NCBI GenBank assembly: GCA_026418955.1
Contig: JAOAAI010000047.1
Location: 1-7,276 of the forward strand
Origin: Candidatus Goldiibacteriota bacterium
GTDB taxonomy: Bacteria > Oederibacteriota > PGYV01 > DSYL01
Direction: 5' to 3'
DNA: 7,276 bases
The notes beneath the pieces were generated by a model. The model saw nothing but the letters and a program-made list of their open reading frames with translations. It was not told the origin of the DNA and did not search any database. Numbering within the stretch: position 1 is the stretch's first letter; each line of letters opens with the position of its first letter. A program made the translations under genes and the position numbers. Of this stretch, positions 7,152 to 7,276 are shown in pieces.

Positions 7152-7192
7152 ATATCGCTAATTTTAGGGTCTGTCCCAAAATTTAGCGATAT
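7152..7192. repeat. 41-base imperfect inverted repeat around GGGTCTGTCCC (possible insertion-sequence end)
   Basis: The arms are 7152-7169 (ATATCGCTAA, then TTTTAGGG) and 7175-7192 (CCCAAAAT, then TTAGCGATAT), with a five-base TCTGT loop. Pairing from outside inwards is 10 perfect pairs, one T/T mismatch, three pairs, one A/A mismatch and three G/C pairs, so 16 of 18 positions pair. It is far more GC-structured than its surroundings. GGGTCTGTCCCAAAATTT looks like the terminal inverted repeat of a transposon, and a reading frame begins 28 bases beyond. No long T tract follows, so it is not a classical terminator, although TTATATTTTTAT follows closely and termination cannot be excluded. Confidence 0.6.
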
Positions 7193-7220
7193 TATATTTT
7201 TATGAAATAACCAGATAACA

Positions 7221-7276
7221 ATGAAGAAAAAAGAAGAAGAACAGATAACTAAGAAAGACAAAAACGTGTTAAATGT
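7221..7276 (+). CDS. Possible start of an unidentified gene, truncated by window end
   Basis: ATG at 7221 opens a frame that is still open at the last base. It encodes 18 complete codons, MKKKEEEQITKKDKNVLN. No clear Shine-Dalgarno is seen. A closer-to-repeat ATG at 7202 ends after two codons. Position just inside the inverted repeat makes a transposase N-terminus plausible, but the 18 residues are low-complexity and identify nothing. It could equally be chance. Confidence 0.3.
   Translation, partial: MKKKEEEQITKKDKNVLN

Noticed and set aside
7152..7192. Intrinsic terminator for the three-gene unit
   Set aside because: The hairpin begins about 180 bases after the helicase stop and its 3' arm is followed by mixed TATATT rather than an uninterrupted T tract; a transposon end fits the sequence better, though termination is not excluded.
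6974..7220. CRISPR array, tRNA or small RNA in the 3' intergenic region
   Set aside because: No spaced direct repeats, no cloverleaf and no conserved RNA motif could be seen; only one inverted repeat stands out.

Overview
The window is AT-rich prokaryotic DNA with all supported genes on the + strand. TGA appears to act as a stop: two genes end in ATGA overlaps, and their products finish where the families normally finish. This argues against the codes in which TGA is a sense codon. The source could be an uncultured bacterium of a candidate phylum or an archaeon; the sequence alone does not decide. The closest recognisable housekeeping-type families (YafJ-like class II glutamine amidotransferase, Endonuc_Holl nuclease) occur in both.

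Region 1 (1-1210) holds three coding segments joined by 4-base ATGA overlaps. They are the C-terminal end of a class II glutamine amidotransferase, a small predicted PD-(D/E)XK endonuclease of the 'endonuclease related to archaeal Holliday junction resolvase' family (Endonuc_Holl), and a second, more divergent member of the same family. G+C in counted 60-base lines here is 27-37%.

Region 2 (1250-6973) is a tightly packed three-gene unit, in places far more AT-rich (8-15% G+C in two counted 60-base lines). It encodes (a) a 432-residue lysine-rich protein of unknown function, whose N-terminus and a central winged-helix-like segment resemble DUF6361-type proteins; (b) a 671-residue phospholipase D-superfamily protein with two active-site motifs of the HxK...N type, like tyrosyl-DNA phosphodiesterase rather than canonical HKD; and (c) an 812-residue SNF2/RapA-like superfamily 2 helicase/translocase. 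The genes overlap by 8 and 22 bases, so they are very probably co-translated. A DNA translocase, a PLD-type phosphodiesterase and an unknown third partner look like a defence or DNA-processing system. The defence role is inference; I cannot match it to a named, experimentally described system.

Region 3 (6974-7276) is mostly non-coding. It contains a 41-base imperfect inverted repeat built around GGGTCTGTCCC, followed by the first codons of a Lys/Glu-rich reading frame that runs off the window. This could be the left end of an insertion sequence and the start of its transposase, but that is unproven.

The best candidate for an undescribed system is the three-gene unit at 1250-6973. It may be transcribed with the two small nucleases in front of it, since only 39 bases separate them and no terminator is visible there.
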